Assembly (NCBI GenBank): GCA_030538255.1
Contig: JAUNUI010000004.1
Span: 1 to 64,000, forward strand
Direction of reading: 5' to 3'
Origin: Pelistega sp.
GTDB taxonomy: Bacteria; Pseudomonadota; Gammaproteobacteria; Burkholderiales; Burkholderiaceae_B
DNA length: 64,000 nucleotides
This document shows positions 29,511-37,731 of the stretch, piece by piece. The notes beneath the pieces were generated by a model. It did no database searches. It worked only from the letters and a program-made list of their open reading frames with translations, and was not told the DNA's origin. Numbering within the stretch: position 1 is the first letter of the stretch; every line of letters begins with the position of its first letter. The translations under genes were made by a program, and so were the position numbers.

Positions 29511-29641
29511 GGCTAATACGTGAGCTAGGACCTAAGGAGCGGCGTGGCGGTTTATATGCTTTTCGTAATGAGTTGCGGGCTAATACCTGAGTTGTACTCT
29601 AGAAAGTTGATCTACCTGCATAATACAAATACGTATTAGCC
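29511..29641. repeat. Direct and inverted copies of a GGCTAATAC element
   Basis: GGCTAATACGTGAG (29511-29524) recurs as GGCTAATACCTGAG (29578-29591), offset 67. ACGTATTAGCC (29631-29641) is the exact inverse of GGCTAATACGT (29511-29521). No gene lies here. Confidence 0.75.
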
Positions 29642-29743
29642 GTTCTGAGATGAGTTGATAAAGGTCATCATGTAAGACGATGATGATTTACTAAGTGATT
29701 AAATAAATTCAAAGCTTAGGTAAATTCTGAGGAGGAGGACAGT

Positions 29744-30289
29744 ATGTTGATGCGAGCAAGTGATTGCGTATTAATTATTATTGATATTCAGGCTAAGTTG
29801 ATGCCGGCTTTATTAAGCCCTGAAAGCATGATTCAGCGCGCCTATGCTTTGGCCAAAGCGGCTCAATTACTCGGAGTGCCGGTGATTACGACCGAGCATT
29901 ATGCGGATAAAATCGGTGCTACTGTGAGTGATTTAGACGGTTTGACGGGTACAGTGGTCCATAAGAAAACTTTTAGTGCCGCGCGTGAGCAGAGTTTCCT
30001 GCAGGCCTTGCCGAAAGAGTCTAAAAACTTATTGTTTATCGGTTCTGAAACTCATGTGTGCGTACTACAAAGCTTGCTTGAAACCGATATGCTCACTGAT
30101 CATCAGTGTTATCTCGTTAGCGATGCTTGCAACTCGCGCTCTCAAACTAATTTTGATGCGGCCTTAAGACGTGTAGAGCAGCAGGGGATTGGTTTGCTAA
30201 GCACCGAGATGGTTTTATTTGAATGGCTTGAAAGTGGCGATAATCCGCACTTTAAAGAAATTCACAATTTGCTAAAGCTATTCAATTAA
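29744..30289 (+). CDS. Isochorismatase-like cysteine hydrolase, YcaC type
   Basis: 181 residues of the isochorismatase superfamily. The expected triad can be placed as D14 (IIIDIQAKL), K74 or K75 (VVHKKTF) and C106 (ETHVCVLQS). Short proteins of this sort include YcaC and eukaryotic ISOC1 relatives, whose substrates are unknown. An excellent GAGGAGGAC ribosome binding site precedes the ATG. There are no siderophore or nicotinamide genes nearby to suggest a substrate. Confidence 0.85.
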   Translation: MLMRASDCVLIIIDIQAKLMPALLSPESMIQRAYALAKAAQLLGVPVITTEHYADKIGATVSDLDGLTGTVVHKKTFSAAREQSFLQALPKESKNLLFIGSETHVCVLQSLLETDMLTDHQCYLVSDACNSRSQTNFDAALRRVEQQGIGLLSTEMVLFEWLESGDNPHFKEIHNLLKLFN

Positions 30290-30316
30290 CGTTGCGTCAA
30301 GGTTACGCTAGGATTG

Positions 30317-30412
30317 CTTATATCAATTTATAAGAGCTTAGGGCCGCCGATCTCGCCATTGTGATGGGGGGGCGACGGAGCAATATACCTTATATCAATT
30401 TATAAGAGCTTA
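30317..30412. repeat. Exact 24-bp palindromic direct repeat
   Basis: The same 24 bases occur at 30317-30340 and 30389-30412 (offset 72). Each copy holds CTTATA-tcaatt-TATAAG, a perfect 6-bp stem. The repeats flank a GC-rich core (30340-30380, gggccgccg..gggggggcg) in the gap between the convergent hydrolase and smpB genes, so they may end both transcripts. Confidence 0.88.
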
Positions 30413-30424
30413 TAGCTTATAGGG

Positions 30425-30874
30425 TTATAGGCGATTGGTTTTCATGATGCGATCTTTTTCGCGTAGCCAATCGCGCTCTTTTTCGGTATCGCGCTTATCA
30501 TGTAGCTTCTTACCTTTGGCAAGGCCAAATTCCAATTTAATTTTGCCATTTTTATAGTGCAGGTTTAATGGAATTAATGTGTAGCCGCGAATTTCCACTT
30601 TACCAATTAGGCGATTAATTTCCTGGCGATGCATTAAGAGTTTGCGCGTGCGTGTGGCGTTCGGGTGAATATGCGTTGAGGCAGAATTCAGGGGGCTAAC
30701 ATGCATATTGAGAAGATATAATTCGCTATCGCGAACAATCACATAACTTTCGTTCATCTGAACTTTGCCAGCGCGAATTGATTTTACTTCCCAGCCTTCG
30801 AGGACGATGCCCGCTTCAAAGCGGTCTTCAATAAAATAATCGTGGCGGGCTTTTCTATTATCTGCTATGGTCAT
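30425..30874 (-). CDS. smpB: SsrA-binding protein SmpB
   Basis: This tmRNA partner is needed for trans-translation. 149 residues with an OB-like barrel ([31 protein letters not shown]) and the basic C-terminal tail [20 protein letters not shown]. It is divergent from ratA across 162 bp, the conserved betaproteobacterial order. The ssrA gene is not in the window. Confidence 0.97.
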   Translation of the reverse strand: MTIADNRKARHDYFIEDRFEAGIVLEGWEVKSIRAGKVQMNESYVIVRDSELYLLNMHVSPLNSASTHIHPNATRTRKLLMHRQEINRLIGKVEIRGYTLIPLNLHYKNGKIKLEFGLAKGKKLHDKRDTEKERDWLREKDRIMKTNRL

Positions 30875-31036
30875 AGGGGATTGTTTTAATTGTTTTAAGA
30901 TGCTGTCATTATACCGAAAACTAAAGTTTTTTGTTTGTCATCAATATGTGAGACATGGCTTGTTATAATGGAGTGCGTTTTATGTCGGCGAATAATTATT
31001 CGCTAAACACAGCTATTTTCTAACAAAAATTAATTT

Positions 31037-31468
31037 ATGCATAGTATTAAAAGAACTGTTTTATTACCGTATTCCGCTGCGCAAATGTTCGCGCTTGTAG
31101 CAGATGTTGAGAAATATCCTGAGTTTATGCCTTGGTGCGGTGGTGCTCAAGTGAAAGAGCTCCTAGAAGATGGGATGGTGGCATCGATTATTATTAGCTT
31201 TGCAAAAATTAAGCAGACCTTCACGACGCGAAATCGTCACGAGTATCCCAATAAAATTGAATTAAAACTGGTCGATGGGCCCTTTTCCTCTTTGCAGGGG
31301 ACTTGGTCATTTATTGAGCTTGATGAGACTGCCTGTAAAGTTGAGTTTGTTTTGGATTATGCATTTAATAGCCGTCCCTTAGAGTTATTAATTGGCCCAG
31401 TATTTAATCGCATTGCCAATAGCTTTATTGATTCTTTTACTCAACGCGCGCAAAAGCTCTATGCCTAA
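31037..31468 (+). CDS. ratA: RatA / COQ10-like START domain protein
   Basis: 143 residues of polyketide-cyclase/START fold: LPYSAAQMFALVADVEKYPEFMPWCGG near 10-35, then FSSLQGTWSF. E. coli RatA was described as a ribosome association toxin, while the mitochondrial homologue COQ10 binds ubiquinone; either role is possible. It is followed by ratB, the usual partner. Confidence 0.88.
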   Translation: MHSIKRTVLLPYSAAQMFALVADVEKYPEFMPWCGGAQVKELLEDGMVASIIISFAKIKQTFTTRNRHEYPNKIELKLVDGPFSSLQGTWSFIELDETACKVEFVLDYAFNSRPLELLIGPVFNRIANSFIDSFTQRAQKLYA

Positions 31469-31512
31469 GCGAATGATTAATTGCTTAACCGTGAAATGAG
31501 TGGTAGAGAGTA

Positions 31513-31875
31513 ATGTCTATGTATCAAATTCAGATTATTTATTCGGATCGAGCTGAGCACGCTTGGTCTCAAGACTTGAGGGTCGCAAGCAATACCACGA
31601 TTGAGCAGGCGCTTGAGCAAAGTGATTTTCAGCTTCAATTTCCACAATTGGACTGGCGTGAACTTGGCTTGGGTATATTTGGACTGAAGCAAACTGCGGA
31701 CTATATTTTGCAAGAGGGGGATCGTCTGGAACTCTATCGTGGCTTGAATTTTGATCCAAAAATCTCACGTAAGCGACGAGCGATACATCGAAAAGCAGGA
31801 ATTTTAAAAAAGAAACATCTGAAACCAGATCGTTCCAAACGTATTGAATATGATGATTACACAAAGGAGACATAA
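31513..31875 (+). CDS. ratB: RnfH/RatB family ubiquitin-like protein
   Basis: 120 residues, beta-grasp fold of the RnfH family: an N-terminal IQIIYSDRAEHAWSQDLRV strand pair and the DRLELYRGLNFDPKISRKRRA motif near 72-92, then a basic tail. Function is unknown despite the toxin-antitoxin naming. Its TAA overlaps the next ATG by one base (TAATG). Confidence 0.88.
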   Translation: MSMYQIQIIYSDRAEHAWSQDLRVASNTTIEQALEQSDFQLQFPQLDWRELGLGIFGLKQTADYILQEGDRLELYRGLNFDPKISRKRRAIHRKAGILKKKHLKPDRSKRIEYDDYTKET

Positions 31876-33014
31876 TGAGTAATGTGGTATTGTTTGAAGT
31901 CTTAACAGCGGGGCAAGACTTTCAATTAGGTGTAGCAACACTGAACCAAGCAGCTGTCTTAAACAGTCTTTCTCTAGAGATGGCTGAACTGCTACAAAAA
32001 CAATTAAGTGCTTGGGAGCGCGATGATAAAATTGTTGCAGTGATTATCAAAGGGGCAGGGGATAAAGCCTTTTGTGCTGGTGGTGATTTGCATGGACTCT
32101 ATAAAGCTATGCAAGAAAACACGAGCGATAATGCCTGGAGTAACCGTACTGCACGTGATTTTTTTGCGACAGAGTATCGTCTTGATTATCATATTCACAC
32201 GTATAGCAAGCCCATTATCTGTTTGGCACATGGGATTGTGATGGGCGGCGGAATGGGCTTGATGATTGGTGCTAGTCATCGTGTCGTCACCGCTCAGTCG
32301 AGATTGGCTATGCCTGAAGTTAGTATTGCCTTATTTCCTGATGTCGGTGGTAGTTGGATGTTAAATCGCTTGCCAGGTCGTACAGGTAAGTTCTTGGCGG
32401 CAACAGGGGCGAATATTGGTGCACAAGATGCCTTGTTCACAGGTCTTGCAAATTATGCGATTGATTATCCAAATTGGGCCGATATTGTTACTCAGCTACA
32501 GGGTGCTGCTTGGAAATCTAGCGCTAATCGTCGCTTTAATGATGACTTAATCCATGCCGTCCTAACGGCCAATTCAAGTCATGAAGTACAAGGGAAGGGA
32601 CCTGTTGAGGAACACTATGCCTTGATTAATCAAATTTGTGCTTATCAAGATCCAGTGAGCCAATATGAGGCGATCATGCAACTCAGAACGCACGATGATG
32701 CTTGGTTAGTTAAAGCGGCAGATACCTTAGCTAAAGGCTCTCCTTTATCATTCGCCTTAGCTATGGACTTACTCGAGCAAACTCGCCATGACTCATTGGC
32801 TGAGGTATTTTATCTAGAGTTTAATGTCGCTTTGTATTGTTGTGTTTATGGGCAATTTCAAGAAGGCATTCGTGCTCTATTAATTGATAAGGATCGCAAG
32901 CCTAATTGGCAACCAGCGAGTGTTGCTGAGGTCAGCCAGGAATTAATTGAGCATTTCTATGAGGATCCTATGCCTGCTGGCGAACCTCATCCATTGCAAG
33001 ATTTACTTAATTAA
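31875..33014 (+). CDS. Enoyl-CoA hydratase/isomerase family, 3-hydroxyisobutyryl-CoA hydrolase-like
   Basis: A 379-residue crotonase-fold protein with a long C-terminal extension, as in 3-hydroxyisobutyryl-CoA hydrolases. Oxyanion-hole segments are AFCAGGDLHGLY (about 60-71) and HGIVMGGGMGL (about 118-128); MPEVSIALFPDVGGSW (about 147-162) carries the Glu and Asp positions used by HIBYL-CoA hydrolases. The valine catabolism neighbours normally expected are absent. It is translationally coupled to ratB, an unusual neighbour for this enzyme. Confidence 0.85.
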   Translation: MSNVVLFEVLTAGQDFQLGVATLNQAAVLNSLSLEMAELLQKQLSAWERDDKIVAVIIKGAGDKAFCAGGDLHGLYKAMQENTSDNAWSNRTARDFFATEYRLDYHIHTYSKPIICLAHGIVMGGGMGLMIGASHRVVTAQSRLAMPEVSIALFPDVGGSWMLNRLPGRTGKFLAATGANIGAQDALFTGLANYAIDYPNWADIVTQLQGAAWKSSANRRFNDDLIHAVLTANSSHEVQGKGPVEEHYALINQICAYQDPVSQYEAIMQLRTHDDAWLVKAADTLAKGSPLSFALAMDLLEQTRHDSLAEVFYLEFNVALYCCVYGQFQEGIRALLIDKDRKPNWQPASVAEVSQELIEHFYEDPMPAGEPHPLQDLLN

Positions 33015-33042
33015 GCTAATTATTGTTGCGCTTATACTAAGG

Positions 33043-33073
33043 CCCAATCATCTTAAAGATGGTTGGGTTTTTT
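33043..33073 (+). terminator. Strong terminator after the acyl-CoA hydrolase gene
   Basis: CCCAATCATCT (33043-33053), loop TAA, AGATGGTTGGG (33057-33067) with one G-U pair, then six T. Confidence 0.93.
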
Positions 33074-33789
33074 AAGTTAAATATTTAACTTAAATTTAAG
33101 ATTTTATTATCTCCGATTATTGTCATAAATAATATTAATTAGAATTTAATAACTAGGCAAATGGAGCTCTTAATTAATATCCCCTAATTAATCAATAGCT
33201 TGTAATTTTTTATAAAGAGGGTTTAGCACATTACCTGGTAATAAATTTCCCTTAGTTGAAATTTTAATTAAGGCTATCCGTGGCTGATTTAAATTGTTTT
33301 AATTAAAATTTAATAATGTAATTTTAATACAACAAAAAAATACATTTTATAAGCTAAACCGCTATATAAATCCTATGATTGTCAGTTTTAATAAAGCCTA
33401 AGGGGCATATTGACTATTGATACGATTGAATTATTCATGATTAATTCAGTTGCTAGGGCTTAAGTATCTTCATTTTTAAGCCAAAGTTTTAATATTTATG
33501 ATATTAATGTGGTATATTCTCCCTTATTCCTATTTTTTTTTAATTACTGCAAAAATAATATTGCTTATTATTAAAAATGATAGTCGGTTTTTGACGGTAT
33601 TTTTTGCTTTTTTATCTGCAACAAAGTGCAAAAGTCCTGATAAAATTACTTCATCGCAATGACTTTAAGTCGTTATTTTCCTAGTGAAGAGGGCGTGGAA
33701 TTTTTTATTTCACGCTTATAATGACAGGAGTTTCTAGCGGTATTATTAATTTCTACCTGAAAGTAGAATGTAAATCACAAGGACTTGTT
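33074..33789. other. 716-bp extremely AT-rich leader region
   Basis: No gene is visible. The stretch is far more AT-rich than anything around it, with many ATTTAAT/TTAATTA words. It could be an H-NS/MvaT-type silenced promoter region or simply decayed sequence. Possible -10 elements such as TATATT (near 33515) lie 270 bp before the ESPR gene. Confidence 0.5.
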
Positions 33790-34590
33790 ATGAGTAAGTT
33801 GTATCGTTCGGTCTGGAATGAAGCGTTGGATGCCTGGGTAGCTATCGCTGAGATCAAGGGTTCGAGCGGTACTTCAAACTCGTTTGAACCGATAAATCAT
33901 AAAACTAATAAATTAAGCTGTACTGCAAGTCGTATTATGCAGGCAACTACACTTGGTTTATTAGCCTCTTCAATGGCTCACGGTGGTGTGCCACTGAATG
34001 TTGCTCAAATTACCTACTCTAACCACAATGTTAGGGTATCTGCATGCTATACACAAGTACGTGCTGCTGAGTTTAAAGTTGACGCTTATGCCTATAAAAT
34101 CAGTAACTATTGGTTTGCTGATGATCGCAATGGCATCAAAAGAGTTCTTTTCTCACCGGTCAATACAGTCGTCATTGATCTGAAATCAGAACAGTTTCTC
34201 GAGAAAGCGCTTGCTTATTTTAAGGCCTTGGCCAAGACTCACCATGAACTGATGCTAAGTAGCAAAGTTTTAGCACCAGCGAATGATATAAGCGATCGTA
34301 TCAATGGCTTAATTGCTTACGATAGTGACGGTTTTAAGCAGCTTTCAGAGTCACTCAAGGTCGATAATATTACTTTCTCATCTGCCCGTGTTACGGGACA
34401 GGTTAGTATGGTGCCCACAACAACTGGGCTTATAACAGCTGAGTTTGTCGCCAAGCCTAGTCATGCCATCGTGGATAATCATAATTTGCGGATTGTGGTG
34501 GCTGATCCATTATTCTTAAAAGACTCAGCCATCTTTAATGCAGATAGTGTGTTAAATAATGAGCTCACTATTCAGAAGACGCATATCTAG
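33790..34590 (+). CDS. Orphan secreted protein with type V secretion extended signal peptide (ESPR)
   Basis: 266 residues from the ATG at 33790, with an AAGGAC ribosome binding site just upstream; an in-frame ATG at 33721 would mask the motif. Residues 1-24 (MSKLYRSVWNEALDAWV..) match the ESPR consensus MNKIYRxxWN..xxxWVAVSE found only on large autotransporters and two-partner adhesins. A hydrophobic core follows (about 49-62) with likely cleavage near AHG (63-65). The remaining 200 residues match no family I know. There is no YadA anchor, beta barrel or haemagglutination domain and no TpsB neighbour. It may be a free effector, a remnant of an adhesin, or a new small class. Confidence 0.7.
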   Translation: MSKLYRSVWNEALDAWVAIAEIKGSSGTSNSFEPINHKTNKLSCTASRIMQATTLGLLASSMAHGGVPLNVAQITYSNHNVRVSACYTQVRAAEFKVDAYAYKISNYWFADDRNGIKRVLFSPVNTVVIDLKSEQFLEKALAYFKALAKTHHELMLSSKVLAPANDISDRINGLIAYDSDGFKQLSESLKVDNITFSSARVTGQVSMVPTTTGLITAEFVAKPSHAIVDNHNLRIVVADPLFLKDSAIFNADSVLNNELTIQKTHI

Positions 34591-34594
34591 TTGA

Positions 34595-34680
34595 GCTAAT
34601 CTAAGTCGCACTAATCTAAGCTAATCTAAGTCGCGCTAATCTAAGCTAATCTAATCTAAGTCGTACTAAGCTAAGTTAAG
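34595..34680. repeat. 25-bp CTAATCTAAG tandem repeat
   Basis: Units at 34595-34619 and 34620-34644 match at 24 of 25 positions (GCTAATCTAAGTCGC core). A third, expanded and decayed copy follows to about 34680. It begins 4 bp after the ESPR gene stop. Confidence 0.88.
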
Positions 34681-34731
34681 CTTGTTTAACTCTCGCTAAT
34701 CTAAATAATTTTTCATGTCTGAAATTTAAAG

Positions 34732-34782
34732 CTAAGCGCTTAACATTGGCTTTATATACTAAGCGCTTAGCATAGACCTTAT
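34732..34782. repeat. 24-bp repeat with palindrome, overlapping the ygfZ stop
   Basis: Copies at 34732-34755 and 34759-34782 match at 20 of 24. The second contains the perfect 12-bp palindrome CTAAGCGCTTAG (34759-34770) and runs into the ygfZ stop codon (34779-34781, minus strand). Confidence 0.75.
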
Positions 34783-35780
34783 GCTTGTTCTGGCTTCTCA
34801 AGGCTGTAATGTAGCGGCATAAGTTCAATAGTCGCGGCTGGTTCAGCACTTAAGGTCAATGCCTTATCAGCAGACTCATTCAATGCATCAAGTTGAATTT
34901 CAAACAATACATAGGTTTTGTCGTTTAGACTGACCGCATTTACAATTTGCCCCACAATATCTTCGCCTTGCATAATATCAGTGGCGAGTAAAGATTTTGC
35001 GTCTTGAATTGCTGGCGTCACAAAACCAATCACACTGCGGCGTTTGAGAGAGCCGCGATAGTGGCTGCGTGCAATGACTTCTTGCCCAGGATAGCAACCT
35101 TTGGTGAAATTAATGGCATGCAAAACATCTTGATTGATGCTTTGGGCTACGAATAATTCTTTGGTTGCCGCACAAATCCATGGCAGACCCAAGGCAATAT
35201 CTTGTGCATACCAGTGATTTTCACTCGATTGCTGGCAATCTGAGCAAAGTGGAGCCTGTCCTTCTAAACTAATGGCTAACAGGCGAATATGGTCACCTTC
35301 ACTGGGGTAGCGAATGATAAAGGCATTGTCATTTTTATTGACTGTGAATGTCTGTGTAGTAATTGTCGGGCTGGAATGATGACCAGCAATCGCTAAGCGT
35401 TGTGAGATGGCCTCAATATTAGAACCCCAGATGCCGCAAATTTTTGCACTGGCAAGCTCAACCTTAACCTTGGCACGTAGGACAAACATACTAAGACGCT
35501 TTTGAGTTTGCTCGGCAATGTCTTGCTGCAGACATGCATAGTAAGTGGGTAGATCCTGCTCAGCATCTTGCCAAATAAGAAAATTCGCAAAGACACGTCC
35601 CTTAGCTGAAGACATGGTTGCTAATTGCGCTTGTGTCGATGTGACTATACGTAAGTCTTGGCTTAATTGATTTTGTAAAAACTCAAAGCTGTCTTCACCA
35701 GAGATCTTAATGAGTGCAAACTCACTGAGAGTGGCTTGGTAGAGTTCGGTCGTAGATTGTTCTGAAGGTTGGTAAAGCAT
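34779..35780 (-). CDS. ygfZ: Folate-binding protein YgfZ (iron-sulfur cluster repair)
   Basis: A 333-residue GcvT-like tetrahydrofolate-binding protein that supports maturation or repair of some Fe-S enzymes such as MiaB. The family signature KGCYPGQE is at 227-234 with the essential Cys229. The N-terminal FEFLQNQLSQDL segment is also typical. It is divergent from mltG; ygfZ-mltG-tmk-holB is a common betaproteobacterial order. Confidence 0.92.
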   Translation of the reverse strand: MLYQPSEQSTTELYQATLSEFALIKISGEDSFEFLQNQLSQDLRIVTSTQAQLATMSSAKGRVFANFLIWQDAEQDLPTYYACLQQDIAEQTQKRLSMFVLRAKVKVELASAKICGIWGSNIEAISQRLAIAGHHSSPTITTQTFTVNKNDNAFIIRYPSEGDHIRLLAISLEGQAPLCSDCQQSSENHWYAQDIALGLPWICAATKELFVAQSINQDVLHAINFTKGCYPGQEVIARSHYRGSLKRRSVIGFVTPAIQDAKSLLATDIMQGEDIVGQIVNAVSLNDKTYVLFEIQLDALNESADKALTLSAEPAATIELMPLHYSLEKPEQA

Positions 35781-36079
35781 GGCAATAAACCTATAAATTT
35801 AAGAATGCGATTAAGTAAGCTAGCAAAGGCAAGCAATATAGAACTTACTAGCCTATATAGTACGTTAGTTTATATGGGATTGGAAACATTTAGGACAATG
35901 GCCTTAGTGGGATTGCTGGTAAAAGTGTTTTACAATAGAGCCTAGTTTGATTTTAGTGCCTAGTTACGCATAATAAAGAATCAGTTTTGCATATCTATCA
36001 TTCACTGTGTAAAAACTTGCGCAACCAGGCTCTATGCTTTCATGACACACTGACACGATAATATTAAGCCGCTAACATT

Positions 36080-37093
36080 ATGTTTAAAAAACTATTTTTT
36101 ACATTTCTAATCTTAGTTATTACTGCAGCAGCGGGTCTAACGTATAAGGTATGGACGTGGCAGACGACGCCTCTGCAATTAAGTGAGGAAAGAATTGATT
36201 TCACGATTCCTCGTGGCAGCTCAGTACGCACCGTAGCCGAGCTTTTAGCCAAGCACAATGTGGATGTAGAGCCCTTGCTCTTTAGCTTGTATTCACGTTA
36301 TACAGGGCAGGATAAATTGTTAAAAGCGGGCGCCTATGAAATTAAGCAAGGCCAAACCGCATTAGATGTGCTGAATATGATGGCCAGTGGTGATATGAGC
36401 CGACGTACTATACTGATTGTTGAAGGCTGGACCTATAAGCAGATTCGCTCTGCGATTGCAGCCAATAATGATATCCAACAAACCCTCAGTGAAGTAGATG
36501 ATGCACAGATTTTAGAACGCCTAAGCGCTGATCCTTCAATCACCTCCTTAGAAGGCTTGTTGTATCCCGATACCTATGTTTTTGTGCCAGGTGATAGTGA
36601 TTTTGATATTGTGCGACGCGCTTATACAGAAGGTCAGAAGCGTCTGCATACTGCGTGGGAGCAGCGTCAAGCGGATTTGCCGCTAAACTCCCCATATGAG
36701 GCCTTAATTCTCGCCTCAATTGTAGAAAAAGAAACCGGGCATGGTGAAGACCGCGGTAAGATTGCAGGCGTATTTGTTAATCGCTTGAACATTAAAATGC
36801 CTCTGCAAACTGACCCCACAGTTATCTATGGTATGGGCGATAAGTATCAAGGGCGTATCCGCAAAGTGGATTTGCAGACGGACACCCCCTGGAATACCTA
36901 TACCCGCAATGGCTTACCGCCTACGCCGATTGCCAGTCCAGGGGCTTTAGCACTAGCGGCTACTTTAAATCCAGAGAAACATAAATATTATTATTTTGTG
37001 TCAAAAGGTGATGGTAGTAGCGCTTTTGCCGAAAATTTACGCGATCATAATCGCAATGTACAAGTGTATATTCTAAAACGAGGAACGCCTTAA
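36080..37093 (+). CDS. mltG: Endolytic transglycosylase MltG
   Basis: Inner-membrane-anchored lytic transglycosylase that cuts nascent peptidoglycan and limits strand length. 337 residues: one membrane helix (about 5-23), a LysM-like region (SVRTVAELLAKHNV) and the YceG catalytic domain with ILASIVEKETG, whose first Glu is the expected catalytic residue, followed by PLQTDPTVIYG and NTYTRNGLPPTPI. Confidence 0.95.
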   Translation: MFKKLFFTFLILVITAAAGLTYKVWTWQTTPLQLSEERIDFTIPRGSSVRTVAELLAKHNVDVEPLLFSLYSRYTGQDKLLKAGAYEIKQGQTALDVLNMMASGDMSRRTILIVEGWTYKQIRSAIAANNDIQQTLSEVDDAQILERLSADPSITSLEGLLYPDTYVFVPGDSDFDIVRRAYTEGQKRLHTAWEQRQADLPLNSPYEALILASIVEKETGHGEDRGKIAGVFVNRLNIKMPLQTDPTVIYGMGDKYQGRIRKVDLQTDTPWNTYTRNGLPPTPIASPGALALAATLNPEKHKYYYFVSKGDGSSAFAENLRDHNRNVQVYILKRGTP

Positions 37094-37113
37094 TTAATTA
37101 AGACAATAGACAA

Positions 37114-37731
37114 ATGAAAAAAGGCATATTTATTACCTTAGAAGGTGTTGATGGAGCAGGTAAGAGCTCTCATACCGAATGGCTGTGTGAGTATTTCCTT
37201 ACATTAGGTCGTGAGGTTGTTGTAACGCGCGAACCAGGTGGTACACCGATAGGTGAGCAATTACGAGAGATTCTTTTACATCAAGAAATGAGTCAAGCTA
37301 CCGAAGTTCTTTTGATGTTTGCTGCACGACAAGAAAGTATCGAACAGATTATTAAGCCTGCTTTAGCGCAAGGCAAGGTAGTGATTAGTGATCGATTTAC
37401 CGACTCTACCTATGCATATCAAGGTGGTGGGCGTGGTTTTAACAAAAATAAAATCGATCAGCTTGCGCAATGGGTGCATGCGGATGTTCAGCGTGATCTG
37501 ACGCTTTTGTTTGATGTCCCTGTTGAGGTAGCGCGGGCACGCTTGGAGGCGACGCGACAATTAGACCGTTTTGAGCGCGAGCATGAGGACTTCTTTTTAG
37601 CGGTGCAGGCGGCTTATCATGAATGTGTGTCGCGTGATCCACAGTGCTATTATGTCGTTGATTCCACGCAGAGTATGGTATCTATTCGTGAACAATTGAG
37701 TGACGTCTTAAAACAAAGGTTCCCTGTATGA
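37114..37731 (+). CDS. tmk: Thymidylate kinase
   Basis: Phosphorylates dTMP to dTDP. 205 residues, with P-loop GVDGAGKS (11-18), the DR motif in VISDRFTDSTYAYQGGGRG, and a lid region. It overlaps holB by 4 bp (ATGA), the conserved tmk-holB pairing. Confidence 0.97.
   Translation: MKKGIFITLEGVDGAGKSSHTEWLCEYFLTLGREVVVTREPGGTPIGEQLREILLHQEMSQATEVLLMFAARQESIEQIIKPALAQGKVVISDRFTDSTYAYQGGGRGFNKNKIDQLAQWVHADVQRDLTLLFDVPVEVARARLEATRQLDRFEREHEDFFLAVQAAYHECVSRDPQCYYVVDSTQSMVSIREQLSDVLKQRFPV

Noticed and set aside
30340..30385. G-rich run as a transposon end
   Set aside because: The flanking 24-bp repeats are direct, not inverted, and no transposase is present.
31037..31875. ratA-ratB as a toxin-antitoxin system
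   Set aside because: The names suggest it, but the pair is a conserved chromosomal COQ10-like/RnfH-like locus next to smpB and shows no accessory-element features.
33721..33789. Upstream ATG for the ESPR gene, and likewise for pyrH, cdsA, dxr, bamA, the desaturase, the methyltransferase, ppsA and the four-cysteine protein
   Set aside because: In each case the longer start hides a signal peptide or conserved N-terminus, lies inside the preceding gene or a terminator, or lacks a ribosome binding site; the internal start fits the family.
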